Assembly (NCBI RefSeq): GCF_020991125.1
Contig: NZ_CP087715.1
Location: forward strand, 682,001-746,000
Direction of reading: 5' to 3'
DNA length: 64,000 nucleotides
Origin: Microbulbifer celer
Lineage (GTDB): Bacteria; Pseudomonadota; Gammaproteobacteria; Pseudomonadales; Cellvibrionaceae
Made by a program: the position numbers and the translations under genes. Of the stretch, positions 37,742 through 46,170 are shown piece by piece. The first letter of the stretch is position 1, and every line of letters begins with the position of its first letter. The notes beneath the pieces were generated by a model that was not told where the DNA came from, made no database searches, and saw only the letters and a list, made by a program, of their open reading frames with translations.

Positions 37742-39658
37742 TCAGTGGTTGGCTGCGTCCAGGTTCGCCTCTCCTTGTGCCGGTGTTGTGGTGGATGTGA
37801 TGGGTACCGGGGTGCCCTTCTCCATCTTGGCCCAGATCTGTTCCCGCACGATACGCCCGTCTACTGTCAGGCTCAGCGCGCCGGTAAGGCCGTAAACCTT
37901 CTGATCGGGGAACTGGCGCAGCATAGGCAAGCGCGGGTATAGACGGAAAGCGTCTGCACCCAGCGCGTACAGGCGGGCAAACGCCGGAGCCGGAGCCGCC
38001 TGTTGCACGATGTTCTGTCGTGTCTGGTTGTCCTCTTCGAACAGCCATGGCAATGCAGTAAAGCGCACCCCGTTGAGGTCCCGGTCCCGTCGCGGGTTGA
38101 CGGTGCCGGAGAAGACCTGTGAGGTTGAGAATACTGGCAAGTCGCTGGCATAGAAGTATGACAGCATGGGCGTAATCTGGCGTGCTTCCTGAGGCTGGGC
38201 GAGCACAAACAGCATATCCACGTCGCCGCGCCGGCGCGGGGTGAACTTCAGTGGTGATAGCAGCTTGCTGCGCAGTGCGCGTTCGCGATTTTTGCTTTCA
38301 TTGACCAGCAGTACATCGCTGATCAGCTGGGAAAAATTGCTGTTGTCGCGGTAATTCCGACTGACGCTGATGTGGCCACCGAGGCGATTCCACTCCTCGG
38401 TAAATGCCTTGACGCCGCGCTGCCCCCAGCTGGATTCCGGGGACAGGATCATCGCCTGGCGATGGCCCAGATGATATGCCTGCTGGGCCACTTGACGCGC
38501 CTCATCCTCAATCGCGAGGCCAAACTGCACCAGGTCATGGGTGAGGCGACCGGAGTCATCTCCCCATTCGCCGGCATAGTTCAAGGCCAGCGTCGGGATC
38601 GGCAGTTGTTCGGTGGCGAGCAGGTTGGCCACTTTATTTTTGTCCAGTGGCCCCACGATGGCCTGGGCACCGTTGTTTACTGCAGTCTGGTACACCTGCT
38701 CAAACGATTGATCAGTGCCGGTATCGTACACCTGTACCTGAGGGGTGGGCGCGCCGGCATCCAGGCTGCTGTAATAGGCGGCCATAAAACCGTCGCGAAT
38801 AGCGCGACCAGCGGCGCCCAGGGAGCCGGACAGCGGCAGCAACAGGGCGACATTTTGCGCTCTCTGGTTTGCCAGCTGCTCCAACAGCTGCAGTGCCTGT
38901 GGCGGATGGCTGACTGCGGAATGGCCCGGCCACTGCTGGCGCCAGCGGCTCAGCGCGGTGAGCTGGGTGCTGATGTCGGTCTGGGTATTGCGGCCCAGCA
39001 GGGCCAGCTGGTACCAGGCCTGCAGTTGGGGATCTTGCGACTCCTCCGCGCGCTGGCGCAGTTCCTTCGACGGTAACTGAGTGAGCAACTGCCAGAAACC
39101 GTTATTGTTGGCGGTGATGGTCGCTTCGTCTTCGGCGATGGCGGCAATGCGCCGGCGCTCGGCGATACCACTGTCGATATCGCCCAGCAGGCTCCAGAGG
39201 TCGGCGCGCAGGTTGCGCAGGGGAAGCGCGGTTTCAACCGGCAGCTGGTACCAGGTTTGCTCAAGGCGTGGGGCACTGACAAGGTCCAGCGCCTGAAAGA
39301 ATTCGTCCTCTTCGCTCAACAGTTCGCCATAGACATGGGCGTAACGGGCATACTCGGTATCGGTCAACTGCTCCGGGTCGATCGCGGTGGCGGCCTGTTT
39401 GGCCGTCGTTTTATCTCCCAATGTGTATAGAATGTCCGCCGCCTGCAGTTGCAGCTGGTCTTTTTGCGGAGACTGCGCCTCGCGCGCGCTGCTCAGCAGG
39501 GCGACGGCGTTCTGGCGGCTGGCGACCGCTGTGCCGGCCTGGGTCGTACTCTGCACGCCGGGCTGGGTGCTCTGGGTCTGGCAGCCGGCCAGCGCCAAAG
39601 TCAGCAGGCTGGCGGCGACGCCGTGAATCAGGGGTGTGCGCCGGATGAGGGCGGGCAT
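37742..39658 (-). CDS. lpoA: LpoA, outer-membrane lipoprotein activator of penicillin-binding protein 1a
   Basis: LpoA reaches through the peptidoglycan and stimulates the PBP1a synthase. The 638-residue precursor has the lipobox LALAGC with Cys26, an N-terminal TPR-like helical domain (to about residue 245) and a C-terminal periplasmic-binding-protein-like domain starting AQNVALLLPLSGSLGAAGRAIRDGF. The ATG at 39658 is preceded by GGGAG; another ATG five codons earlier is less likely. It diverges from rsmI, as in E. coli and Pseudomonas. Confidence 0.95.
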   Translation of the reverse strand: MPALIRRTPLIHGVAASLLTLALAGCQTQSTQPGVQSTTQAGTAVASRQNAVALLSSAREAQSPQKDQLQLQAADILYTLGDKTTAKQAATAIDPEQLTDTEYARYAHVYGELLSEEDEFFQALDLVSAPRLEQTWYQLPVETALPLRNLRADLWSLLGDIDSGIAERRRIAAIAEDEATITANNNGFWQLLTQLPSKELRQRAEESQDPQLQAWYQLALLGRNTQTDISTQLTALSRWRQQWPGHSAVSHPPQALQLLEQLANQRAQNVALLLPLSGSLGAAGRAIRDGFMAAYYSSLDAGAPTPQVQVYDTGTDQSFEQVYQTAVNNGAQAIVGPLDKNKVANLLATEQLPIPTLALNYAGEWGDDSGRLTHDLVQFGLAIEDEARQVAQQAYHLGHRQAMILSPESSWGQRGVKAFTEEWNRLGGHISVSRNYRDNSNFSQLISDVLLVNESKNRERALRSKLLSPLKFTPRRRGDVDMLFVLAQPQEARQITPMLSYFYASDLPVFSTSQVFSGTVNPRRDRDLNGVRFTALPWLFEEDNQTRQNIVQQAAPAPAFARLYALGADAFRLYPRLPMLRQFPDQKVYGLTGALSLTVDGRIVREQIWAKMEKGTPVPITSTTTPAQGEANLDAANH

Positions 39659-39693
39659 ATTCTTCTCCCACAAAACTTATTCTGGAGTGAACT

Positions 39694-40542
39694 ATGGGGC
39701 TGGATAAAGCGGTGCTTTATGTCGTCGCGACGCCCATCGGGAATCTGGCGGATATGGTACCGCGAGCGGTGGAAATTCTACAGTGCGCTGATCTGGTGGC
39801 CGCGGAAGACACCCGTCACAGTCAGCGACTTTTCTCCCATTTCGATATCGACACGCCGCTGGTGGCCTACCATGACCACTCGGATGACCAGCGTACCGCA
39901 AGGCTTCTGGAGAAGCTGGAAGCCGGGCAGACGGTGGCTCTGATCTCCGATGCCGGTACGCCGCTGATCTCTGACCCCGGATACCGACTGGTGCGGGAGG
40001 CGCGCGAGCGGGGATTCCAGGTGGTGCCGATACCGGGTGCCTGTGCCTTCGTGGCCGCACTGAGCGCGGCGGGTCTGCCCAGTGATCGGTTCAGTTTTGA
40101 GGGGTTCCTGCCCGCCAAGTCGCAGGCAAGAGAGAAGGCGTTGGCCAAGCTCGCAGCGGAAGAGCGCACCATGATCTTCTATGAGGCCCCGCACCGGGTG
40201 GTGGATACGCTGGAGGCCATGCGCGGTGTTTTCGGTAGCGAGCGGGAGGCCGTTATTGCGCGAGAGCTGAGCAAGGCCTTTGAGACCATCCGCCTGATGC
40301 CGCTGGCGGCGCTGGTTGACTGGGTGCGCGCCGACCGTAATCAGCAGCGGGGAGAGATCGTACTCCTGGTGCGGGGCGCAGAAACCGGCAAGGACTCAGA
40401 GCTGGATGAGGAATCCCGTCGCGTGATGCAGATCCTGATGGCGGAGCTGCCACCGAAACGCGCGGCGGCGCTGGCGGCGGAGATTACCGGGGTTAACAAG
40501 AAGGTGTTGTATAACTGGTCACTGACAGAGAAGGAAGGGTAG
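39694..40542 (+). CDS. rsmI: RsmI, 16S rRNA C1402 2'-O-methyltransferase
   Basis: RsmI methylates the ribose of C1402 in the decoding centre. The 282-residue protein has the tetrapyrrole-methylase fold: LYVVATPIGNLADMVPRAVEIL at the N-terminus, AEDTRHS, ISDAGTPLISDPGYRLV and PIPGACAFVAALSAAGLP. A start at 39694 follows GGAG by about 6 bases. It diverges from lpoA across 35 bases and leads to rnpB. Confidence 0.97.
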   Translation: MGLDKAVLYVVATPIGNLADMVPRAVEILQCADLVAAEDTRHSQRLFSHFDIDTPLVAYHDHSDDQRTARLLEKLEAGQTVALISDAGTPLISDPGYRLVREARERGFQVVPIPGACAFVAALSAAGLPSDRFSFEGFLPAKSQAREKALAKLAAEERTMIFYEAPHRVVDTLEAMRGVFGSEREAVIARELSKAFETIRLMPLAALVDWVRADRNQQRGEIVLLVRGAETGKDSELDEESRRVMQILMAELPPKRAAALAAEITGVNKKVLYNWSLTEKEG

Positions 40543-40567
40543 CGAAGAGGCTGCTCCCTTTTTCTTC

Positions 40568-40596
40568 TTGCATTCACAGAGGGGGCTGATTAATCT
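40568..40596 (+). promoter_or_regulatory. Promoter of rnpB
   Basis: TTGCAT at 40568-40573, a 17-base spacer and TAATCT at 40591-40596 place transcription start at about 40603, exactly where the first helix of RNase P RNA begins. Confidence 0.78.
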
Positions 40597-40602
40597 TCGC
40601 GC

Positions 40603-40978
<376 letters not shown>

Positions 40979-41148
40979 ATTCCAACGTCTGGCCAGTGCG
41001 ACGCTTGCGCCACTGGTTAGTGGTCCATGGGAACTGTGGTTCAACTTTCCGCATGGGCCGCCAGCCGGGTTTTAATTGCCTTCCCTGGCAGTACGTCCGT
41101 GTATCTTCCGGTTATCCAATTCTTTGCTGTCTGGAGCCTTGCTGCGGT

Positions 41149-41835
41149 TTATTTTTGCAGCAGCAGGCCGCACTCGCGGTGTTCTTCCCCTTTGGTGGGG
41201 TCAAAGTAGACGTCGTTGTCTGGCAGGTCGTGCTCGTACACATACTCTTCCACGTCGATCTCTTTGAGGTGGAACATGGGTGCGACGCGGATGGTGCCGT
41301 GGTTACCCGGGGTAAAAATGTCTAGGCCCTTGCGGTGTGCATTCTGGTCGTGACGAATACCATTCAGCCACACATCCGGCTTCAACTCCTGCATTGCGCG
41401 ATTGAACGGCTCCAGTTTTACCGTGCGCGAGAAAAAGTCGTGCTCCGGCGTGTCCAGCTCTGGAATGCCGCCGTAGACGGCGTTGTAGTGCGCTGCCGAC
41501 ATCTTGGGAGAGAAGGTGTAAAGATTCAGGTCGAGCAGCTTGATCACGCGCTCAATATGGCGGTAAGTCTCCGGGGTGTTGTACCCGTGGTCGACCCAGA
41601 TTACCGGGATATCCGGCTTGGCATTGGTGATCAGGTGCAGAAAAGCCACCGCCAGAGGGCGGAAGTTGGTGAATACCACCGGGTTGACCGCTTCGCTCAC
41701 AGTGAACTGCATGATTTCACTGGGACGGGCATCCTTGAAGCGCTGGTTGAGAGGGGCCAGATCGGCGCCCTGATAAAAAGTCCGCTCCCCGGTCGCTGAA
41801 AATGCCTGTTTGCCCAGTCCTGCCGATAAGCCCAT
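41149..41835 (-). CDS. cysH: Phosphoadenosine phosphosulfate reductase (CysH) family protein
   Basis: CysH-type enzymes reduce PAPS or APS to sulfite. The 228-residue protein has the C-terminal catalytic motif ECGLLLQK with Cys222 and lacks the two CC pairs that bind an iron-sulfur cluster in APS reductases, which favours PAPS as substrate. The nucleotide loop (VVFTNFRPLAVAFLH) and the NGIRHDQNAHRKG segment differ from the E. coli forms, so the exact substrate is less certain. Together with sat it would supply the sulfate-assimilation pathway. It is alone on the minus strand between rnpB and mraZ. Confidence 0.82.
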   Translation of the reverse strand: MGLSAGLGKQAFSATGERTFYQGADLAPLNQRFKDARPSEIMQFTVSEAVNPVVFTNFRPLAVAFLHLITNAKPDIPVIWVDHGYNTPETYRHIERVIKLLDLNLYTFSPKMSAAHYNAVYGGIPELDTPEHDFFSRTVKLEPFNRAMQELKPDVWLNGIRHDQNAHRKGLDIFTPGNHGTIRVAPMFHLKEIDVEEYVYEHDLPDNDVYFDPTKGEEHRECGLLLQK

Positions 41836-42267
41836 GGGTAGATCCCGCTCAATAATTGAATACGGTAAAGCTACAGTGAGTTTGATCGGGTGAAAAATAA
41901 TAAAAGCTGATTTTTATATGTCGCGATGTTCTAAGCTGCTCGGCAGCGTGTACGTCTGGCGCTCGACTCACTCCTTTATCTTCTTGGATAAGTCTGCGGG
42001 CGGCTGGTCCAGCGCCTGCTATTCTGCGCTGTCTGACGTTATTTTTGTTCTTCGGTGAAGCCTGCCCGTTAGTGCCCGCTTACTTTTCCGTGACTCCTTG
42101 GTTATCAGTGCGCTCTCAGTGAAAGTTAAAGTAACTTCTCAGTTGATGTGAGTAAGTACTTGCCCTGTTGTGCAATTATTTTCCATTTTTTCTGGTTGAA
42201 ATGTGAACACTTCGCCTGCAGGCCGCGAAATTACTGGGATCTGTGCCTCTTCCCGGCCGGGAATTTC

Positions 42268-42295
42268 TTGACTTTATGCGGCTCAGATTTATAGT
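42268..42295 (+). promoter_or_regulatory. mraZ (dcw cluster) promoter
   Basis: TTGACT at 42268-42273 and TATAGT at 42290-42295 are 16 bases apart. Transcription would start near 42303, at the first of the GTGG repeats, leaving a leader of about 210 bases before the mraZ GTG. Confidence 0.72.
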
Positions 42296-42302
42296 GTTCA
42301 GA

Positions 42303-42357
42303 GTGGTGAAAAGTGGAGATTTGTGGGTTGAAGTGGATTTATTGTGGTTGTGAGTGG
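42303..42357 (+). promoter_or_regulatory. Putative MraZ operator, six GTGG repeats
   Basis: GTGG occurs at 42303, 42313, 42323, 42333, 42344 and 42354, that is every 10 or 11 bases, one DNA turn. MraZ is known to bind direct TGGG-type repeats spaced one turn apart at its own promoter. Their place just downstream of the -10 element fits autorepression. Confidence 0.75.
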
Positions 42358-42513
42358 TTGATCACGTCCCTTCGCTGAAAAACGCGCAAATTTTCACCGT
42401 TTTCGAGCGCTGAGGTGTCACTGAATACTTTTCAGCCCTCGACGGGATAAATGCAGGCGGTTTGGCAACAGGCTTCAGGGATACCCTGAGTCGGGGAGCA
42501 CTGAGAAAGCACC

Positions 42514-42957
42514 GTGTATCTGGGAAGTCACGCAATCAATATGGACGCCAAGGGGCGTCTGGCCATTCCGGCACGGGTCAGGGACTCGCTGTTGGAAGAT
42601 TGTGGTGGCCGGCTGGTAGTGACCGCGCACACCGAAGAGCGCTGTTTGCTGGTATACCCGGAGGCCCAGTGGCAGGAAATCCTGCCCAAGATCGAGGCGC
42701 TGTCGAGTTTCAACAAGGTCGCCCGACGCGCCCAGCGCCTGTTGATCGGTTACGCCTGTGAGCTGCAGGTGGATGGCAACGGTCGTGTGCTGATTCCGCC
42801 CACCCTGCGTGAATACGCGGGCCTGGAAAAGAAACTGATGCTGGTAGGGCAGGGCAAGAAGCTTGAGCTCTGGAGTGAAGACCGCTGGATGGAATGGCTG
42901 GATGACAGCGAAGGCGATGGCGAGATGCCGGAAGAGATGGCTTCCCTGTCCCTTTGA
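42514..42957 (+). CDS. mraZ: MraZ, transcriptional regulator of the dcw cluster
   Basis: MraZ forms rings of AbrB-like domains that bind its own promoter. The 147-residue protein has two SpoVT/AbrB domains ([16 protein letters not shown] and [24 protein letters not shown]). The start is a GTG with GAGAAAG upstream, giving [14 protein letters not shown]. It is the first gene of the division and cell-wall cluster and is preceded by six likely binding sites. Confidence 0.95.
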   Translation: MYLGSHAINMDAKGRLAIPARVRDSLLEDCGGRLVVTAHTEERCLLVYPEAQWQEILPKIEALSSFNKVARRAQRLLIGYACELQVDGNGRVLIPPTLREYAGLEKKLMLVGQGKKLELWSEDRWMEWLDDSEGDGEMPEEMASLSL

Positions 42958-43020
42958 TGTTTCGTATCGGTATTTCGCGTCGATGTTTCTTACCAGTGTT
43001 TCGCACCGATGTTTCGACCA
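42956..43020 (+). repeat. Five imperfect 13-bp tandem repeats between mraZ and rsmH
   Basis: Consecutive units begin at 42956, 42969, 42982, 42995 and 43008: GATGTTTCGTATC, GGTATTTCGCGTC, GATGTTTCTTACC, AGTGTTTCGCACC, GATGTTTCGACCA. The first unit overlaps the mraZ stop codon. The repeat ends 47 bases before the rsmH start. Confidence 0.8.
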
Positions 43021-43067
43021 ATGGTGTGTTGCCATTGACCCATTGAATTTACCCCAGGAGAAACCGG

Positions 43068-44009
43068 GTGTCTCAGGATCTGCATCGCAGTGTGTTGTTA
43101 AGCGAAGCCGTCGATGCCCTGGTGGTGGATCCCGACGGTTTTTATATCGATGGCACCTTCGGGCGCGGTGGGCATAGTCGTCTGATTGTCGAGCGCCTGA
43201 GTGACCGGGGGAAACTGGTGGCTGTGGATAAGGATCCACAGGCGATCGATTACGCCCGGGAGCGCTTCGCTAACGAGTCGCGCTTTGCAATATGGCACGG
43301 CTCGTTCGCCGATATGGATCGCGCGGCGGAGGAAGTGGCTGGGCAGTCGGAAGCAGTGGCTACAGGCATTCTGCTGGATCTCGGCGTTTCGTCCCCGCAG
43401 CTGGATCAGGCGGAGCGCGGTTTCAGTTTCAGGCAGGATGGCCCCCTGGATATGCGTATGGACACCAGTCGCGGCATCAGCGCCGCGGACTGGGTGAATA
43501 GCGAATCCGAAGCCGAGATGGCACGGGTGTTCAAGGAATATGGTGAGGAGCGTTTTGCGCGCCGAATGGCAGGGGCCATCGCGCGGCGACGCCAGGACAA
43601 GCCCTTCTCGCGCACGCTGGACCTGGCCGAAGTCGTCAAGGCCGCCAATCCGGCCTGGGAGAAAGGCAAGCACCCGGCTACCCGGGTATTTCAGGCTATC
43701 CGGATTCATGTCAACGGCGAGCTGGAAGACCTGCAGCTGGCGTTGAAGAAATCACTCGCATTGCTGAAGCCCGGTGGCCGGCTGGTGATTATCAGCTTCC
43801 ACTCACTGGAAGACCGGATCGTGAAACGGTTTATCCGCGAACAGGAGCGCGGCCCTCAGTTGCCCCGTGGGTTGCCGGTGATGGAGAGCCAGATTCAAAA
43901 GACGTTGCGCTCCGTAGGCAAACCCGTAAGGGCCGAGGCCAGTGAAGTGGACGATAACACCCGCTCCCGCAGTGCGGTGATGCGGATTGCGGAAAAGCTG
44001 GGCGAGTAA
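43068..44009 (+). CDS. rsmH: RsmH, 16S rRNA C1402 N4-methyltransferase
   Basis: RsmH (MraW) methylates N4 of C1402, the same nucleotide whose ribose is modified by RsmI encoded nearby. The 313-residue protein has the SAM motif [29 protein letters not shown] and [16 protein letters not shown]. The GTG start has AGGAG eight bases upstream. It follows mraZ by 110 bases, which hold the 13-bp repeats. Confidence 0.97.
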   Translation: MSQDLHRSVLLSEAVDALVVDPDGFYIDGTFGRGGHSRLIVERLSDRGKLVAVDKDPQAIDYARERFANESRFAIWHGSFADMDRAAEEVAGQSEAVATGILLDLGVSSPQLDQAERGFSFRQDGPLDMRMDTSRGISAADWVNSESEAEMARVFKEYGEERFARRMAGAIARRRQDKPFSRTLDLAEVVKAANPAWEKGKHPATRVFQAIRIHVNGELEDLQLALKKSLALLKPGGRLVIISFHSLEDRIVKRFIREQERGPQLPRGLPVMESQIQKTLRSVGKPVRAEASEVDDNTRSRSAVMRIAEKLGE

Positions 44010-44031
44010 GCCAGAAGGCAGGAGAACAGGC

Positions 44032-44340
44032 TTGGCTGGCGCGCAAGGTGGAAAACAACGTGACACACCAGGTAGTAAATGGCTGTTGGGCTCGGTGTGG
44101 CTGTTGCTGATGATTTCAGCGCTGGGTGTCGTGTATACCACCCAGGAGAGCCGCGAACTGACAGCCAAATTGGAGCAGGCGCAGCGCCACCGGGACGAAC
44201 TGCGCTATGAGCAGGAGCGGTTGTTGTTGGAGCGCGGTGCCTGGTCGGCCTACTCCCGCATTGAAGAGGTGGCACAGAAAGAACTGAAAATGCATGCACC
44301 GACTCAGGATGAGCGAGTTCTGGTGCCGGCGCGCAGGTAG
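44032..44340 (+). CDS. ftsL: FtsL, bitopic division protein
   Basis: FtsL forms a complex with FtsB and FtsQ and activates FtsWI. The 102-residue protein has a short cytoplasmic part, a membrane helix (about residues 18-36) and a periplasmic coiled coil (about residues 38-70) with QESRELTAKLEQAQRHRDELR. A TTG start at 44032 preceded by AGGAG seven bases upstream is the most sensible; an upstream ATG at 43987 lies inside rsmH. It is between rsmH and ftsI, as always. Confidence 0.9.
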   Translation: MAGAQGGKQRDTPGSKWLLGSVWLLLMISALGVVYTTQESRELTAKLEQAQRHRDELRYEQERLLLERGAWSAYSRIEEVAQKELKMHAPTQDERVLVPARR

Positions 44341-44409
44341 CGCCAAGCAGCATCAAAAAACGAAAGACAGTGAGAAAGCAGAGATAAAACGTTTGGGATG
44401 GTGTGACAA

Positions 44410-46170
44410 ATGGGTGCAGTGAAAAAGCAACAGACTCAGCCGGGTATCGCCCGCTGGCGCTTCGCGCTGGTGGCGGGGCTGCTGTGCGCGCTCGCTGTAT
44501 CACTGATCGTCCATATCGCCGGGTTGCAGGTGTTGCCAGCGCAGGATCACGGCTACCGTTTCCTGCAGGATCAGGGGCGCGCCCGCACCATTCGCACCGA
44601 AGAAATCGCCGCCTACCGCGGCGCCATTCTGGATCGCAATGGCGAGCTGCTGGCGGTCAGTACACCAGTGCAAACCCTGTGGGCGAACCCCAGGCTGCTG
44701 CGGGAAGCGAGCGAGCAAGAGCTGCGCCGGCTGGCCGGGGCACTGGATACCAGGCCCGCCGAACTGGCCCGCCGCCTGGAAAAATATCGCAACAAAGAAT
44801 TTATGTACCTGCATCGGCATATGTCGCCGGAAGAGGCGCATCAGGTGCTGACGTTGGATTTGCCAGGGGTGTTCAGTAAAAAGGAATACCGCCGTTTTTA
44901 TCCCGCGGGCGAAGTCGTGGCGCAATTGCTGGGCTTTACTAATATCGACGATCGCGGTCAGGAGGGACTCGAGCTGGCCTATGACCAGTCGTTGAGTGGT
45001 GAGCCGGGCAAGCGCCAGGTCATGAAAGACCTGAAAGGGCGCCGGGTGCAGGACCTCGCTGTCAAGCAGGAAGCGCGTCCCGGGCGGGACCTGCGCCTGA
45101 CGATCGATATGCGCCTGCAGTATCTGGCCTACCGGGAGCTGAAAAAAGCCGTAACCGACAATGGTGCGGCGTCCGGATTTATGGTCATTCTCGATACCCG
45201 CAGTGGCGATGTGCTGGCGATGGCCAATCAGCCGTCGTTCAACCCTAACAATCGCCAGGGTGTGACCGCGGCCGCAATGCGCAACCGCGCGCTGATTGAT
45301 CAGTTTGAGCCCGGTTCCACCATCAAGCCCCTGACAGCGCTGGCGGCGCTGGAAACCGGGCGCTACCAGCCGGATACCCCGATTGACACCAATCCGGGGT
45401 ATATCCGCCTGCCGGGTAAAACACTGTTGGATCCGGTCAATAGAGGTGTGATTGATCTGACCGGTGTCATTACCAAGTCCAGTCAGGTCGGCATTACCAA
45501 GGTTGCCCTGGACCTGGAGCCCGAGTCACTGCGTGAACTTTTCTATCGCCTTGGGCTCGGAGAGGCGGTTGGCAGTGGATTTCCCGGCGAAGCGCCGGGG
45601 GTTCTGCCCACCAGGGCCCGATGGCACCCCATTGAACTGGCTAACTTTGCCTTTGGCTACGGTTTAACAGTGAACGCAGTGCAACTGGCTCAGGCCTACA
45701 GTGTGGTGGCAAATGCCGGGCTCAAACGCCCGGTTTCGCTGATTAAGACGGAAGGAAAAACAAGTGCCCACGCCGAGCGGGTGGTTCAAGCGCCCTTGGC
45801 GCAGAATGTGGTGGCGATGCTGGAAACCGTCATCGGTCCCCAGGGTACCGGTAAGCGGGCCGCGGTGGATGGCTACCGGGTCGCCGGAAAGACCGGCACC
45901 GTGCACAAAGTCGGAAGCGAAGGCTATGCAGACAATCGCTACCGCTCGGTTTTTGCCGGTTTTATTCCCGCAGAGAATCCGCGTCTTGCGGCCGTCGTGG
46001 TGATTGACGACCCTACCCACGCCAAATATTACGGCGGTGAAGTGGCCGCGCCCGTGTTCGGCAAGGTAATGGCGGGCGCCATGCGCCTGTTGCAGGTGCC
46101 GCCGGAAGAAGTAACGCCCGCTGATCAGCAGCTGGCAACGCAGTTGGACGAGAGAGGTACCACATCGTGA
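44410..46170 (+). CDS. ftsI: FtsI (PBP3), septal peptidoglycan transpeptidase
   Basis: FtsI is the class B penicillin-binding protein of the divisome. The 586-residue protein has an N-terminal membrane anchor (about residues 20-40), a non-catalytic pedestal domain, and a transpeptidase domain with Ser303 and Lys306 in PGSTIKPL and the KTGT motif in GYRVAGKTGTVHK. The second active-site motif reads S357-S358-Q359 instead of the usual S-X-N. The ribosome binding site is weak. Its last bases overlap the murE start (GTGA). Confidence 0.96.
   Translation: MGAVKKQQTQPGIARWRFALVAGLLCALAVSLIVHIAGLQVLPAQDHGYRFLQDQGRARTIRTEEIAAYRGAILDRNGELLAVSTPVQTLWANPRLLREASEQELRRLAGALDTRPAELARRLEKYRNKEFMYLHRHMSPEEAHQVLTLDLPGVFSKKEYRRFYPAGEVVAQLLGFTNIDDRGQEGLELAYDQSLSGEPGKRQVMKDLKGRRVQDLAVKQEARPGRDLRLTIDMRLQYLAYRELKKAVTDNGAASGFMVILDTRSGDVLAMANQPSFNPNNRQGVTAAAMRNRALIDQFEPGSTIKPLTALAALETGRYQPDTPIDTNPGYIRLPGKTLLDPVNRGVIDLTGVITKSSQVGITKVALDLEPESLRELFYRLGLGEAVGSGFPGEAPGVLPTRARWHPIELANFAFGYGLTVNAVQLAQAYSVVANAGLKRPVSLIKTEGKTSAHAERVVQAPLAQNVVAMLETVIGPQGTGKRAAVDGYRVAGKTGTVHKVGSEGYADNRYRSVFAGFIPAENPRLAAVVVIDDPTHAKYYGGEVAAPVFGKVMAGAMRLLQVPPEEVTPADQQLATQLDERGTTS

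Larger units (their letters stand above)
41836..42513. other. Divergent regulatory region between cysH and mraZ
   Basis: This is one of the most AT-rich stretches of the window (about 680 bases). It contains the mraZ promoter, six GTGG repeats, a 12-base palindrome TCCCGGCCGGGA at about 42250-42261, and presumably the cysH promoter. No reading frame in it is convincing; a 99-codon frame at 42462-42761 mostly overlaps mraZ in another phase. Confidence 0.65.
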
